Origin: Dactylis glomerata
Lineage: Eukaryota > Streptophyta > Magnoliopsida > Poales > Poaceae
Assembly: GCA_007115705.1 (NCBI GenBank)
Contig: QXEO01001868.1
Location: forward strand, 310,001-374,000
Length of the DNA stretch: 64,000 bases
Direction of reading: 5' to 3'
Shown: in pieces, positions 56,401 through 64,000 of the stretch
Layout: every line of letters starts with the position of its first letter
Numbering within the stretch: position 1 is the stretch's first letter
Notes under the pieces: model-generated
Database searches by the model: none
What the model was told of the DNA's origin: nothing
The model's input: only the letters and a program-made list of their open reading frames with translations
Position numbers and translations under genes: made by a program

Positions 56401-57510
56401 TATATATACCTCATAGCACCAACATCTTGCAACATTTCTTATGGTATAACCACCGCCACCAAGCAGCAACACTGGGACATTGAAGGACCTCATGAATCTC
56501 ACACACTCTGCGTGCCCCTTAATGGACAGGTTGAAGCAGCCCAGCCTGTCACCCGACAAGGAATCTGCTCCACACTGAAGCACCACGGCACCAGGGCGGA
56601 AAATCTCCATAACCTTGCCCATGATGGGCTTGAACAACGATTGATAGCTCTCGTCATCGATGCCGTCATCCAATGGGACATTCAGGGAGTAGTACTTCCC
56701 CTTGGAGTGCCCAACATCACGAATGTCTCCAGTCCCTGGGAAATAATCCCCAAACTTGTGGAATGAGACCGTCATCACCCTGTCTGTAGTGTAAAACGCC
56801 TCCTCCACGCCGTCCCCGTGGTGGATATCAATATCAACATAGAGAACACGCTGTAAATATGAATTATTAACCAGTTAAGAGAACATAATTTTTGCAGAAT
56901 TGAGACGAAACATCCCTAAAAAAAATTGAAGCAGACAAGGGCGATATAGATAAGATGGCAGGGCTGATACCTCGTGGTACTTGAGGAGCTCGAGGATGGC
57001 GAGGACGATGTCGTTGACGTAGCAGAAGCCGGAGGCCTCGCACTTTTTGGCGTGGTGGAGGCCGCCGGCCCAGTTGATGGCGATGTCGTGGCCGTGGTTG
57101 AGCTTGACGGCGCCGCCGACGGAGCCGCCGGCGTAGGTCTGGCAGAAGCTGTAGAGGCCGTCGAAGACGGGGCAGTCCTCGCCGACGTTGAACCGCTTGA
57201 GCGCGCGGATCTGGTCCTGCTGCGTCTCGGGGGTGACGGAGCGGAGGAAGGAGACGTAGTCGTCGGCGTGGAAGCGGCAGAGGTCGCGGTCGCGGGCGGG
57301 GTGCGGCTTGAGGACCTGCATCTCGTCGAGGAGGCCGTAGTGGGCGAGCAGGGCGTGGGTCATGCGGATGCGGTGCGGCTTCATCGGGTGGCCCTGCCCG
57401 TAGTAGTAGTTGCCGACCTCCGAGTCGTAGAAGTAGCAGACGCGGCGCTTCGTGCCGTCCGTGCCGGTGGTCGGGAGGGAGTTTCCTCCGCCGCCGGCCG
57501 AGATGTCCAT
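44500..57510 (-). CDS. class I (RPD3/HD1-type) histone deacetylase, complete, 7 exons
   Basis: Exons 57510-56971, 56850-56410, 53006-52776, 45516-45425, 45335-45272, 44853-44770 and 44604-44500 join without a frame break to 518 aa, the normal plant HD1 length. It is a nuclear zinc-dependent lysine deacetylase acting in co-repressor complexes. Conserved blocks are KRRVCYFYDSEVGNYYYGQG, HPMKPHRIRMTHALL, WAGGLHHAKK (active-site His152-His153), DIDIHHGDGV (zinc ligands Asp188 and His190), QCGADSLSGDRLGCF (Asp276) and LLLGGGGYTIRNVARCW (Tyr315). The tail is acidic then basic (DSDMEMDDVKPMED, SMRVKRESAETEAT) and ends SSMAIDEPGAV...AVHQKP, typical of the grass HDA19-like group (rice HDA702 type). 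The start is the first Met before the conserved core. Introns 2 (3,403 bases) and 3 (7,259 bases) are swollen by repeats and transposons. All catalytic residues are intact. Confidence 0.95.
44875..45015. repeat. 20-bp perfect direct repeat in deacetylase intron 5
   Basis: attacaaacaataaattata occurs at 44875-44894 and again at 44996-45015, immediately before the SINE-like tail. Nothing coding is involved. Confidence 0.7.
45016..45077. mobile_element. SINE-like 3' fragment
   Basis: The segment holds a small hairpin (ccccgcaaagcgggagcttc), tgcaccgggctgccc and a short T run, resembling the 3' end of grass tRNA-derived SINEs. The unit accgggctgcc occurs at both ends. No Pol III box was found, so at most a truncated copy. 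Confidence 0.35.
45517..46469 (-). other. start of deacetylase intron 3, nothing specific to 46.13 kb
   Basis: Intron sequence without recognisable features to about 46.13 kb. Then a GC-rich block begins at gccATCTACTAGC, which could be a Helitron 5' end (A followed by TC at 46135), but that is weak. Confidence 0.3.
46470..46952. repeat. ~240-bp tandem duplication (two copies)
   Basis: The block from ctccatggactgcgcatcga to gctcaaggcagttg (46470-46709) is repeated at 46711-46952 with only a few differences, mainly in poly(T) length and single substitutions. It contains an internal ccagtc[c/a]ggccaccgcatt repeat around the T run. Non-coding, inside deacetylase intron 3. Confidence 0.9.
47353..47702. 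repeat. tandem duplication (about 150 and 200 bp)
   Basis: Both copies begin gaatagggwcygcggmggawg, contain taggggctatgggcac and attttctatttagctac, and end gctctaytatgttgc. The second copy is longer by about 50 bases. Non-coding. Confidence 0.8.
47710..49360. repeat. GGTAAC/GTTACC motif-rich repeat region
   Basis: The heptamer-like motif gtagttacc recurs about every 60-90 bases from 47.72 to 48.24 kb. From 48.25 to 49.2 kb the complementary form gggtaact recurs at similar spacing, so orientation flips near 48.25 kb. There is no open frame of note. A recent Stowaway MITE (48795-48962) interrupts it. Confidence 0.75.
48795..48962. mobile_element. Stowaway MITE
   Basis: CTCCATCCGTTCCAAAATAT and complement, TA on both sides (48793-48794, 48963-48964), arms almost perfectly complementary (gatcattgccatgcat and atgcatggcaatgatc). 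Confidence 0.9.
49361..50537 (-). other. deacetylase intron 3, AT-rich, probably Helitron interior
   Basis: No protein motif. A minus-strand frame at 49964-50197 has none. It lies directly upstream of a Helitron 3' terminus. Confidence 0.35.
50538..50564 (+). mobile_element. Helitron 3' terminus (plus strand)
   Basis: The hairpin acgtgc-aaa-gcacgt (50538-50552) is followed eight bases later by CTAG (50561-50564) and a host T. This hairpin is typical of a common grass Helitron group. The 5' end was not fixed; 46135 is one weak candidate. Confidence 0.7.
50565..51460. repeat. GGTAAC-rich repeat, second block, with 3 copies of a ~65-bp signature
   Basis: gggtaact-type motifs recur. A signature (aacatatcaayatgggatct, then agtttsgaagatct and tagcccaatkgtgaaaa) occurs three times, near 50.78, 51.01 and 51.38 kb. 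A diverged copy in opposite orientation lies at about 60.06-60.15 kb. Confidence 0.7.
51461..52775 (-). other. proximal part of deacetylase intron 3
   Basis: The plus-strand frame at 51852-52124 and the minus-strand frame at 52146-52406 have no recognisable family. No transposon end was identified. Confidence 0.35.
53007..53608 (-). other. deacetylase intron 2, AT-rich, nothing recognised
   Basis: No motif, repeat or transposon end supported in this stretch. Confidence 0.4.
53609..53711. mobile_element. 103-bp Stowaway MITE (CTCCCTCCGACCC type), copy 1
   Basis: CTCCCTCCGACCCATATTAC left arm and its complement at the right, TA on both sides (53607-53608, 53712-53713). Two near-identical relatives lie at 55064-55166 and 57830-57932. 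Confidence 0.9.
53935..54139. mobile_element. Tourist-like MITE (GGGCATGTTTGGTTGC ends)
   Basis: Left ggcatgtttggttgccttcc and right ggctgcaaccaaacacttgc followed by ctgcc form terminal inverted repeats. The interior has repeated tgtggc and gccaca motifs. It interrupts unit 1 of the intron duplication and is absent at the equivalent place in unit 2. Confidence 0.7.
55064..55166. mobile_element. 103-bp Stowaway MITE, copy 2
   Basis: CTCCCTCCGACCCATATTAC and complement; TA at 55062-55063 and 55167-55168. Lies within unit 2 of the intron duplication only. Confidence 0.9.
55500..56221. mobile_element. 722-bp element with palindromic inverted ends and 10-bp flanking repeat
   Basis: The 23-bp sequence ctaccaccggtggtagctat plus gca (55513-55535) is matched exactly by its complement at 56186-56208; its first 16 bases are themselves a palindrome. 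The direct repeat attcgaataa flanks at 55490-55499 and 56222-56231, consistent with a 9-10-bp target duplication of Mutator-like type. The outer 13 bases of each end are poorly matched. No transposase; the interior contains a minisatellite. Confidence 0.65.
55698..55915. repeat. minisatellite inside the 722-bp element
   Basis: Three to four units, each with ggtggtgatttcggacatgc, catgcctagttgccttgcac and a ctctcctaaccaagtaacc-type end. Unit length varies from about 35 to 62 bases. The open frame across it (55640-55906) is a by-product. Confidence 0.75.
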
Positions 57511-57829
57511 GGCGGCGCCGGCGAGGGGCGTCTCTTCTCCGCTGGTTTGTGCCTTTGTGTGTGTTTCTGGATTTCGGCTCTCGGCGGCGTTTGAGTTTGG
57601 GGGGAGTCCAGGGCGAGGGCGTCCGGATGAGGAAATTTGGGGAGCACCCGGGGAACGCGCTACAAGAAGAAAGGTTTTCGATTGGGTATTCTGCAGCCTG
57701 TACGGACCGTTGGATTGACGGAGAGGTATAACAAGGGAGTTAGGATGCCAAGATGTTGTCACGATAAAAACTCGTCCATTCCTACCTACAAATCTACTGT
57801 AGTATGGAAAAAGTCTAAAATAAATCTTA

Positions 57830-57932
57830 CTCCCTCCGATCCATATTACTCTTCGCTAATACGGATGTATCTATCACTAAAATATGTCTAGATACATCTA
57901 CGTTAGCGAAGAGTATTATGGGTCGGAGGGAG
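57830..57932. mobile_element. 103-bp Stowaway MITE, copy 3, 320 bp upstream of the deacetylase start codon
   Basis: CTCCCTCCGATCCATATTAC and complement; TA at 57828-57829 and 57933-57934. Its inner end lies 320 bases upstream of the HDAC ATG, so it sits in or next to the promoter. Confidence 0.9.
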
Positions 57933-59315
57933 TACTAAACTTGTAGATTAGCTAAATCAAACTTGAACATCCTTGGAAATTGGCACCCAAATGAACGTCT
58001 ATACCGAACACTTGAACTATTTTGCACATAAAAAATAAATAATTCATAAATTGAATAATTTGTTTCTCTCGCTGGACAACCTGTCATGTACATCTTTCAC
58101 CTCCTATCTCTCTGCCTAGTCGATCTCTTTCTATTCTCGTATTGCCGAGTAGGGAGTGCAGCAGAAGGCGCGAGTAGACGGATGCGGTAGCTTGGTCCGA
58201 TAGATGGCAGCGCACTTTGGTCGGCGGTAGGCACTCACGACGGCAAGGAAGAAACACTGCAGCAGTAGCTCAACGAGGTAGGGCCTCAGCCGCACAGTAT
58301 CATGGACGGAGACTGTCATCTCAAGTAGCGGTGGCATCCCCCATGTCATAGCTACGGTAGCACCTCCCGTCTGAAGCACCACCAACACTGGAGCTATGGC
58401 AAAAATCACCGTTGTCGTTCCTCAGACCATAGTGAGCACTTGCTAGCTCCATTTCACAATAACTTCAAGAAGTTCATACTACCCCTAGATCCTATCACAA
58501 CTCAACAACATATTGAGAGAAGGTCCGAGAGATCGATTCGAGGAAGCGACCGCCATTGCAGTATGGGCAAGATCTAGAGTAGCTCACAGGATACGTTCAG
58601 GTCCGCACCAGTTGATACCCTCCCTAAATCTAGCGGGCCTCAGGGATGTCACCTCGATCGTTGGTTAGCCTCGTTGTGTCTCTTGCCGCTGACGAGTCAT
58701 CTCGCAACCTCTTGTGCGCTAGACCGAGGTAGAAGACAAAGTCGTCGGGAGGAAGATGAGGCAAATACATGTTCGGTATTTTATCAAATCACTGATAGGT
58801 GGGTTCATATTGTCGATGAGAGTATAATGTTATATCTCCTAGTCTGGCAACGCAACAAACAGATCTAGGCTTGAAAATAAACTGGGATTTGATAGTTTAA
58901 AATATCAATTTCTGGGATTCAAAGTTTAATGTCTGATTTAGCTAATCCTACAAGTACAAAGTTTGTTATGTACCTTTTCCATCTGTGAACCGTCTGTTCA
59001 CTTTCTTCATGCCAATGAACCATTTTGAAATTCCCCTAGGTATCTCTTTTATCCAAACAAAATCATATTATGAGAAATTCTAACCATGACCATTTCAAAG
59101 TAGTTCTGAATTGATTCTGGCCCATAACAGAAAAAGGCAACTTTATTGGTGCGGCATCGTCCTCCTCTTCAAGGCGCCATGTAGTTTGTTGAGTCGATCA
59201 AGATAAGTAAGAAAATGGTATCTTCTTTTCGGTTAGTGATAACCTTAAGAGATGTCTTTTTTACAATAGAGATGTATATTCTCTCTTTACCTAACCCTAG
59301 ACATAAAAAATATAA
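57933..59315. other. intergenic, upstream of the deacetylase
   Basis: No gene recognised. Frames at 58131-58409 (minus), 58674-58868 and 59215-59509 (plus) lack motifs. Confidence 0.4.
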
Positions 59316-59709
59316 GGGTCCGTTTGGATGTCGATATTCAAGCAAGGAATTCCGAATTGGTATTTGGTTTTGTCCAATTCAAGTGTTTGGGTGGTCATGG
59401 AATTGTAACTTGGAATCTAGCCCAAATTTATCTGTTATTTGCAACACTTGTGCAACCCACCCCAACTTTCCGATGTAGCAGTTTGATGGAAACTTCTTGT
59501 AAGTGCTAGCCCACTAGGATTCTATGAGCCAATTTAGTGTCCAACCAAACATGATTTAAGAATTGCTAGCTCACTAGGATTCCATGAGCGAAATCGATAA
59601 CCAACCAAACGTATAATCCAGAATTAGGCTAGTTTCAGATTCTTTGTTGATTTGGTATTTGGGCATAATTCAATTCTAAGGCTCCTAATATCAACATCCA
59701 AATAGACGC
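59316..59709. mobile_element. Tourist (PIF/Harbinger) MITE with TAA duplication
   Basis: GGGTCCGTTTGGATGTCGAT at the left and its diverged complement (aatatcaacatccaaataga then cgc) at the right; TAA at 59313-59315 and 59710-59712. An internal ~59-bp direct repeat (ctagcycactaggattcyat then gagc) starts near 59507 and 59566. Confidence 0.8.
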
Positions 59710-59989
59710 TAAGAGAATACAACCTCTTCTCTATTGTTGAAAATGTCCCTATGTTGTCCACCTTTCTTGCATAGGCATCGGGTCTGCTAGCTGCTATTTC
59801 TCATTTCTCTTAGTAAAATTTAGAAACATTTCATGCGCTTTAACACAAATCTGACATGTTTTGTCACACATTGGTGACCCTTTTACCCCATATGTGAGTG
59901 ATACAATGGTGGGTTGAAGAACTTTTCTAGGCGCCGCCGCGAGGTTGCATTAATGTGAACCATCTCTTCCCCTCTCTATACTCTACGGC

Positions 59990-60300
59990 TTCCATGCATG
60001 TGATGACATAAGCAAGGACATCAGCGAGATTTCCTTCATATTCAAAACTAACAAATCTCTCGTACCGCTAATCCGATTGATGTTCCATTTTCACCATTGG
60101 CCTAGTCGCGAGGAGATCTTTGAAACTAAATATCATGTTGATATGTTTAGACAACCTTTTTAATAGGTAGTTATCAAATTGATATCACTTTGCTGTCAGG
60201 TTACATCCACTCAATTCCAGGTTACATCTACTGAGTAGCTAGGTTGTCAGATTACTATTAAACATTATAGTCAATGCTGACCTGCATAATACAACTTTTT
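59990..60300. repeat. inverted copy of the GGTAAC-repeat family
   Basis: ccattttcaccattggccta followed by gtcgcgaggagatctttgaa and catgttgatatgttta is the reverse complement of the signature found three times at 50.8-51.4 kb. caggttacatc motifs follow, as in the main blocks. Confidence 0.6.
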
Positions 60301-60469
60301 ATGAAATAGTATCATCTCTTAGATGTTTTTAAATACTAGAATATCTGGTCTTCCTATCATGGATTCATATTGAGCTGGATCCACCACTGTGTCGTTTCTC
60401 GCGTCTTACTCTTTGGGTCTTCCTTTAATTAAGAATGTGGTGGATCTTCTAGATGGAGGCTTGGTACAA

Positions 60470-60753
60470 TGATACGTCCATTTTGCATCACTATTTTGTA
60501 TCATAATTTGCTGTTATTCATTGATATATTTCATATCTAGAGATGATACTTATGATGTTTCCTCTGTTTTTACATGTTTGATGATCATTGGAGGATTTGC
60601 TGCCGGAGTCAGGATTCTGCTGGAAAAGGACCGTCAAGACAACATATTTTGGAAGATCGGGAAAATTCCAGAAAAATACCAGAAAATTATATTTTACCAA
60701 AAGACTCCGGAAGCCAGAAGGAGAAGGAGAGAGGAGCCAGGTGAAAGTGGGGA
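60470..60753 (+). mobile_element. 5' part of an LTR (TGATACGTCC type), truncated by a nested element
   Basis: tgatacgtccattttgcatc followed by a gatgatacttatgatgttt segment and aggattctgctggaaaagga matches an LTR type I know from Triticeae Gypsy-like elements. It begins with TG and is cut at 60753 by the next retrotransposon. The family name is not assigned. Confidence 0.6.
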
Positions 60754-62085
60754 TGGTCTAACCTAGAGGGGGGTGAATAGGTTTCTACAAATTTTACTTT
60801 TCTTTTCACTAGTTTTAGGCTTTGCGGAATATAAGTGTGAGCCTAACAACTAGGTGAGCAACCTATATGATGCTATGCAAAGTACTTCAAGCTCGAAGGC
60901 TATCACAAAGGTAAAAGCACAAGTAAAGGAACTCGGATAGAAATAACCGAGGCACACGGAGACGAAGATGTATCCCGATGTTCACTCTCTTGGGAGAGAG
61001 CTAGTCACCGTTGGAGAGGTGTGAATCCCCACGAAGGGTACTCAAGCGCCATGAAGGCTCACCTTCTTCTCCTTGAGCCTCCTCCACGAAGTAGGAGCCC
61101 AATCACTTGTGGTAGACCTTAGGGTGGTCTCCAAACCCTCACAAACTTTCCACGGGGCGAATCACAAGCCGAAAGCCTCCGGGCGACCCTAGCCGCCTAG
61201 GGTTTCCCACAAACCCAAGAGTAACAAGTAATCTCGATGAACTCAAGGGGGAATGAAATTTGGCTTGGTGAAGATGTAGATCGAGGCCTCCTCTTTCTTT
61301 CTACCAAAGGGATTTGGATTTGGGTGGGTAGAATGAGAGATCCCCTTAGCTTGAGGTGCTCATTAATGGAGGAGAGAGAAAGGATAGGAAGTTATGATTT
61401 GGAGCTGGTCAACTTACCCCTTCGGAGAAGAAGGGGTGTATTTATAGTCCGTGGGGAGAAAATGACCGTTTGGGTTGAATCTCGGGTTTCCGGTTTAATT
61501 CCCGGTTGGACCGGAAATTTAACCAGAAATTCCCGGTGGGAATTCCGGTGAAATCGAAAACCAAACCGGAAATTTCCGGTTCAGACCGAGCCTGAGACCG
61601 GAACCAAACCGAGCAAGCCCAAAAACATGTCTGGGCCTGGCCGAGCTAGTCCGGTCCAGAATCCGGTTGAAACCGAAATTTTTTGGTTGGATTTCCGGTG
61701 TGATTTCCGGTCAAACCGGAAACTAAACTGAAAACCAAAAAACCTTCCAAAACTTTCTTTTCTCCAAACGAACTAAAAATACTCTTGATTAGGGAAATGA
61801 GGCGGGTGGGAAAAAGTGTTTGGTTAGCAAGAAATCAAACCCACGAGTCCATCGAGACAACCCCTCTTAATAGTGCGGTGTTTCCTATGAACTCAAGTAA
61901 AAGTATAAGAGAAAAGGAAAAACACCGCCGCTTCGCTCCTAATATGAATGGGGGGGCCTCCAATCTCAGCTCGCCAAAGAATTGGACTAAAACCTGAAAA
62001 TGACACTAGAAGAAACTATTAGTCCAACACTAGCTCACGTGTCATCACTAACCAAAAATAAGTTGAAGGGTAAAATACCCTTACA
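60754..62085 (-). mobile_element. 3' LTR of a minus-strand LTR retrotransposon
   Basis: On the minus strand the LTR starts TGTAAGGGTATTTTACCC directly after a polypurine tract and ends ...GGTTAGACCA, giving TG...CA ends and 1,332 bases. The adjoining internal region continues to at least 64000. The LTR holds many imperfect CCGGAAATTTCCGG-like palindromes at 61.49-61.74 kb. The 5' LTR lies outside the window, so the target duplication cannot be checked. Confidence 0.7.
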
Positions 62086-62100
62086 ATCTCCCCCTTTTTG
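62086..62100 (-). other. polypurine tract of the LTR retrotransposon
   Basis: Minus strand CAAAAAGGGGGAGAT immediately precedes the LTR TG. This is the expected plus-strand primer for reverse transcription and fixes the orientation of the element. Confidence 0.75.
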
Positions 62101-62569
62101 GTTAGCGATGACAAACGTAGCTAGAGTTCACAAAGAGATTGGTTTCAACACTTATTTAGACAAGCTCCCCCATAATGTTTGCACAAGGTTGAATTTGCAT
62201 TTGAATACAAGAGTGCACTATTATTAGGCTATGGAGAGCTTCCCAAAATAAGCGGGAAACCAAACTCAAAAAGATATCTAGGAAATAAACAATAAGCATA
62301 GGATAAGATATTATACAATAATAAGCAACGGAGTTCAACATACAAGATAGCTTGAGGTTCACCACACATAGAATAACTTAAAGTTCGACTAAAGGCAAAT
62401 AGAGACACAAGCCATAAAGCAAGAGTGCAACACAAGAGGCTTGTACTCAAACACCAAATCCAAATCCAAATAGAGACACACGCTCCTAATAGAACTCTAC
62501 ACACTTCTCCCCCTTTGGCATCGAGACACCAAAAAGGCAGAAAGGTAGGCGATGCTAGCGCAAAATGGA

Positions 62570-64000
62570 TCACTCGTCATCATTGTCATCGTCGTCATCA
62601 TCATCAGATGCACCACCATCTTGACCTTCTTCCTCATCTGCGTCCTCAGCAAAGGCACCAAATCCATTGAACATCTCATCATCGAGAGGAGGCATGTTGA
62701 AGTTGAAGTGAGCCACATGAGCCATAGCAGGATGATCCGGAGGAGGGGTAACACCACGAGCACGACAGTCATTAATCACAAAGGTCCTTGTGTCCTGGTT
62801 CAAGGTGAGGCTCTTATGGCTGACATCATAGGTGTGCTTGCACATGGAGAACAAAGATTTGAAGAACTTAGCAACACCTTTCTTTGGAGGACGGGAGGAG
62901 CTAGAGCTGGCAGCCGTGGGATCATGAAAGCGCTTAGAGCCATGCTCAGAGGGCTGACCAAGCATCTCAGGAAGATCTGGAGTTGAGCCACGGAGAGGAA
63001 GAGTGATAGAGGTATGAGGCACAAAGGATCCAATCCTCTTCTCAGCTGGAACGGTGTACTCAATGAAGCGCTGCACAAAAGCCACATAGCAAGGAGAAAA
63101 CCTCTTCTCAACAGACCTCTTGAGCTCCTGGTAGATAAAGTCAGGCACATCAATCTTCCTTTGACGGTCAGGGTGCGAGTAGTACATGAGGTTGATGTGG
63201 TAGCCACGACAGGCAGTAGCGTCTCCAACCTTGCTCACAATAGTGGCCCTGTGAATGCGAGCCAAGGTACTGTAGAAGAAGTACATGCGAGTATAGTGAG
63301 GAGGAGGTGGCTTCTTGGTCATATCCGGATCAGGATAGCAGAAAAGAAGGTCCGAGGCCACCATCCTCTTCGGAGACTCGGAGTGAATGCGGAAACCACC
63401 ACGGCGAATATCATCATAACCAAGACTCCAAGCCAACTCATCAAACGCTGCGGTGTAGTGAGTATCCCCAGTCATCCAAGAAATCTGCCGGCGGCTGCCC
63501 GGATGGAAGTAGGCAGTGCAGAAGAACTGACACACCATGGCGGGACAATACTCTTGCTCAAGGTTGGCAATGGTCCAAAGATTCATCTTCTTCAAGGCTT
63601 GCTCAACAAAGAAGAAATCGGTCTTCCGGTGGGCACGGAAATGCTCGGCGTTGAGACGATGTGGTGTCACATAGGAGTCTAAAGCAGTCGAGTCATAGTG
63701 ATCATTCCACATAGCAAACTGTGACTTAGTCCAAAACCGCCGATCAAGATGAAAAGGCCTCTCAGCAAAGCGGTAAGGATTCAGCCTCCTCAGATCAGTC
63801 CAAAGCTGCACAGGACAAGTCTTCATATTGGTGGCTGGAACAACATCCGAGACGATATCGTCCTCTTCCTCCTCTTCAATTTCTGGGTTCCGACCCCTAT
63901 GAACGGACCTCTTGACATGAGAGCTAACCATTGGACCCTTGCCCTCACGATGTCCACCCGGAGTGGTGGACGAGGTTGATCTCGTTGACTTAGGAGGGCG
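62570..64000 (-). CDS. plant transposon protein (PF20167-like) in the LTR element, partial
   Basis: The minus-strand frame is open from the right edge to a TGA at 62570-62572, 476 residues in the window, so the true start lies outside; the internal Met at 63931 is not forced. An N-terminal acidic, low-complexity segment (EEEEEDDIVSDV) precedes a conserved core: RRLNPYRFAERPFHLDRRFW, LEQEYCPAMVCQFFCTAYFH, ISWMTGDTHYTAAFDELAWS, LMYYSHPDRQRKIDVPDFIY. A Ser-rich linker and a very acidic C-terminus (DDDDDDDNDDE) follow. The core resembles the putative plant transposon protein domain found beside large grass retroelements; no protease, integrase or reverse transcriptase is visible. Role unknown; a structural (gag-like) or accessory function is possible. 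Family call is moderate. Confidence 0.6.
   Translation of the reverse strand, partial: RPPKSTRSTSSTTPGGHREGKGPMVSSHVKRSVHRGRNPEIEEEEEDDIVSDVVPATNMKTCPVQLWTDLRRLNPYRFAERPFHLDRRFWTKSQFAMWNDHYDSTALDSYVTPHRLNAEHFRAHRKTDFFFVEQALKKMNLWTIANLEQEYCPAMVCQFFCTAYFHPGSRRQISWMTGDTHYTAAFDELAWSLGYDDIRRGGFRIHSESPKRMVASDLLFCYPDPDMTKKPPPPHYTRMYFFYSTLARIHRATIVSKVGDATACRGYHINLMYYSHPDRQRKIDVPDFIYQELKRSVEKRFSPCYVAFVQRFIEYTVPAEKRIGSFVPHTSITLPLRGSTPDLPEMLGQPSEHGSKRFHDPTAASSSSSRPPKKGVAKFFKSLFSMCKHTYDVSHKSLTLNQDTRTFVINDCRARGVTPPPDHPAMAHVAHFNFNMPPLDDEMFNGFGAFAEDADEEEGQDGGASDDDDDDDNDDE

Noticed and set aside
56974..57594. 206-aa open frame antisense to deacetylase exon 1
   Set aside because: Valine, glutamate and alanine runs from complementing GC-rich coding sequence; no motif.
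63014..63682. 222-aa open frame on the plus strand
   Set aside because: Antisense shadow of the retroelement protein frame at 62570-64000.

Overview
The window looks like a gene-bearing stretch of chromosome from a cool-season (pooid) grass, probably Triticeae or a close relative. The evidence is spliced plant genes with GT-AG introns, GC-rich first exons, many Stowaway, Tourist and hAT-type MITEs, 5'-truncated LINEs, Helitron ends, and LTR sequence of a kind I know from Triticeae. There are no bacterial or viral genes. No tRNA, rRNA or CRISPR array was seen.

Layout. 1-9.9 kb: no intact gene; a B3-domain pseudogene, a fossil PIF/Harbinger transposase, several MITEs, and one weak first-exon candidate for a secreted peptide (about 8.0 kb). 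10.1-20.0 kb (+): a complete four-exon NPF4-type (NRT1/PTR) transporter whose last intron, nearly 7 kb long, is packed with transposons. 21.6-25.1 kb (+): a small three-exon gene for a probable mitochondrial one-helix membrane protein, with a broken Copia fragment in intron 1. 26-29 kb: a Helitron 3' end, MITEs and a short LINE. 29.5-35.7 kb (+): an eight-exon DUF1475-like membrane protein that is an internal duplication at both the protein and the exon level. 37.1-40.7 kb (-): a complete subfamily-XII LRR receptor kinase of non-RD type. 41.3-43.2 kb: two MITE-like elements. 43.6-43.9 kb (+): a tiny two-exon gene for a putative secreted cysteine-containing peptide. 44.5-57.5 kb (-): a complete seven-exon class I (RPD3/HD1-type) histone deacetylase of 518 aa. 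Its introns hold a Helitron end, GGTAAC-rich repeats, tandem duplications and MITEs. 58-60.5 kb: MITEs and repeats. 60.5-64 kb: an LTR retrotransposon on the minus strand, inserted in an older LTR and running off the right edge.

The genes are ordinary, functionally independent plant genes and do not form a pathway. The gene set (NPF4, LRR-RLK XII, HD1 deacetylase) recalls, from memory and unchecked, a region of rice chromosome 6, which would suggest homoeologous group 7 in Triticeae. The less ordinary items are the small peptide gene, the exon-for-exon duplicated DUF1475-like gene, the GGTAAC repeat family, and a duplicated segment in deacetylase intron 2 that took different transposons in its two copies. 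Intron boundaries were placed by reading frame, splice consensus and family conservation; no transcript evidence was available.
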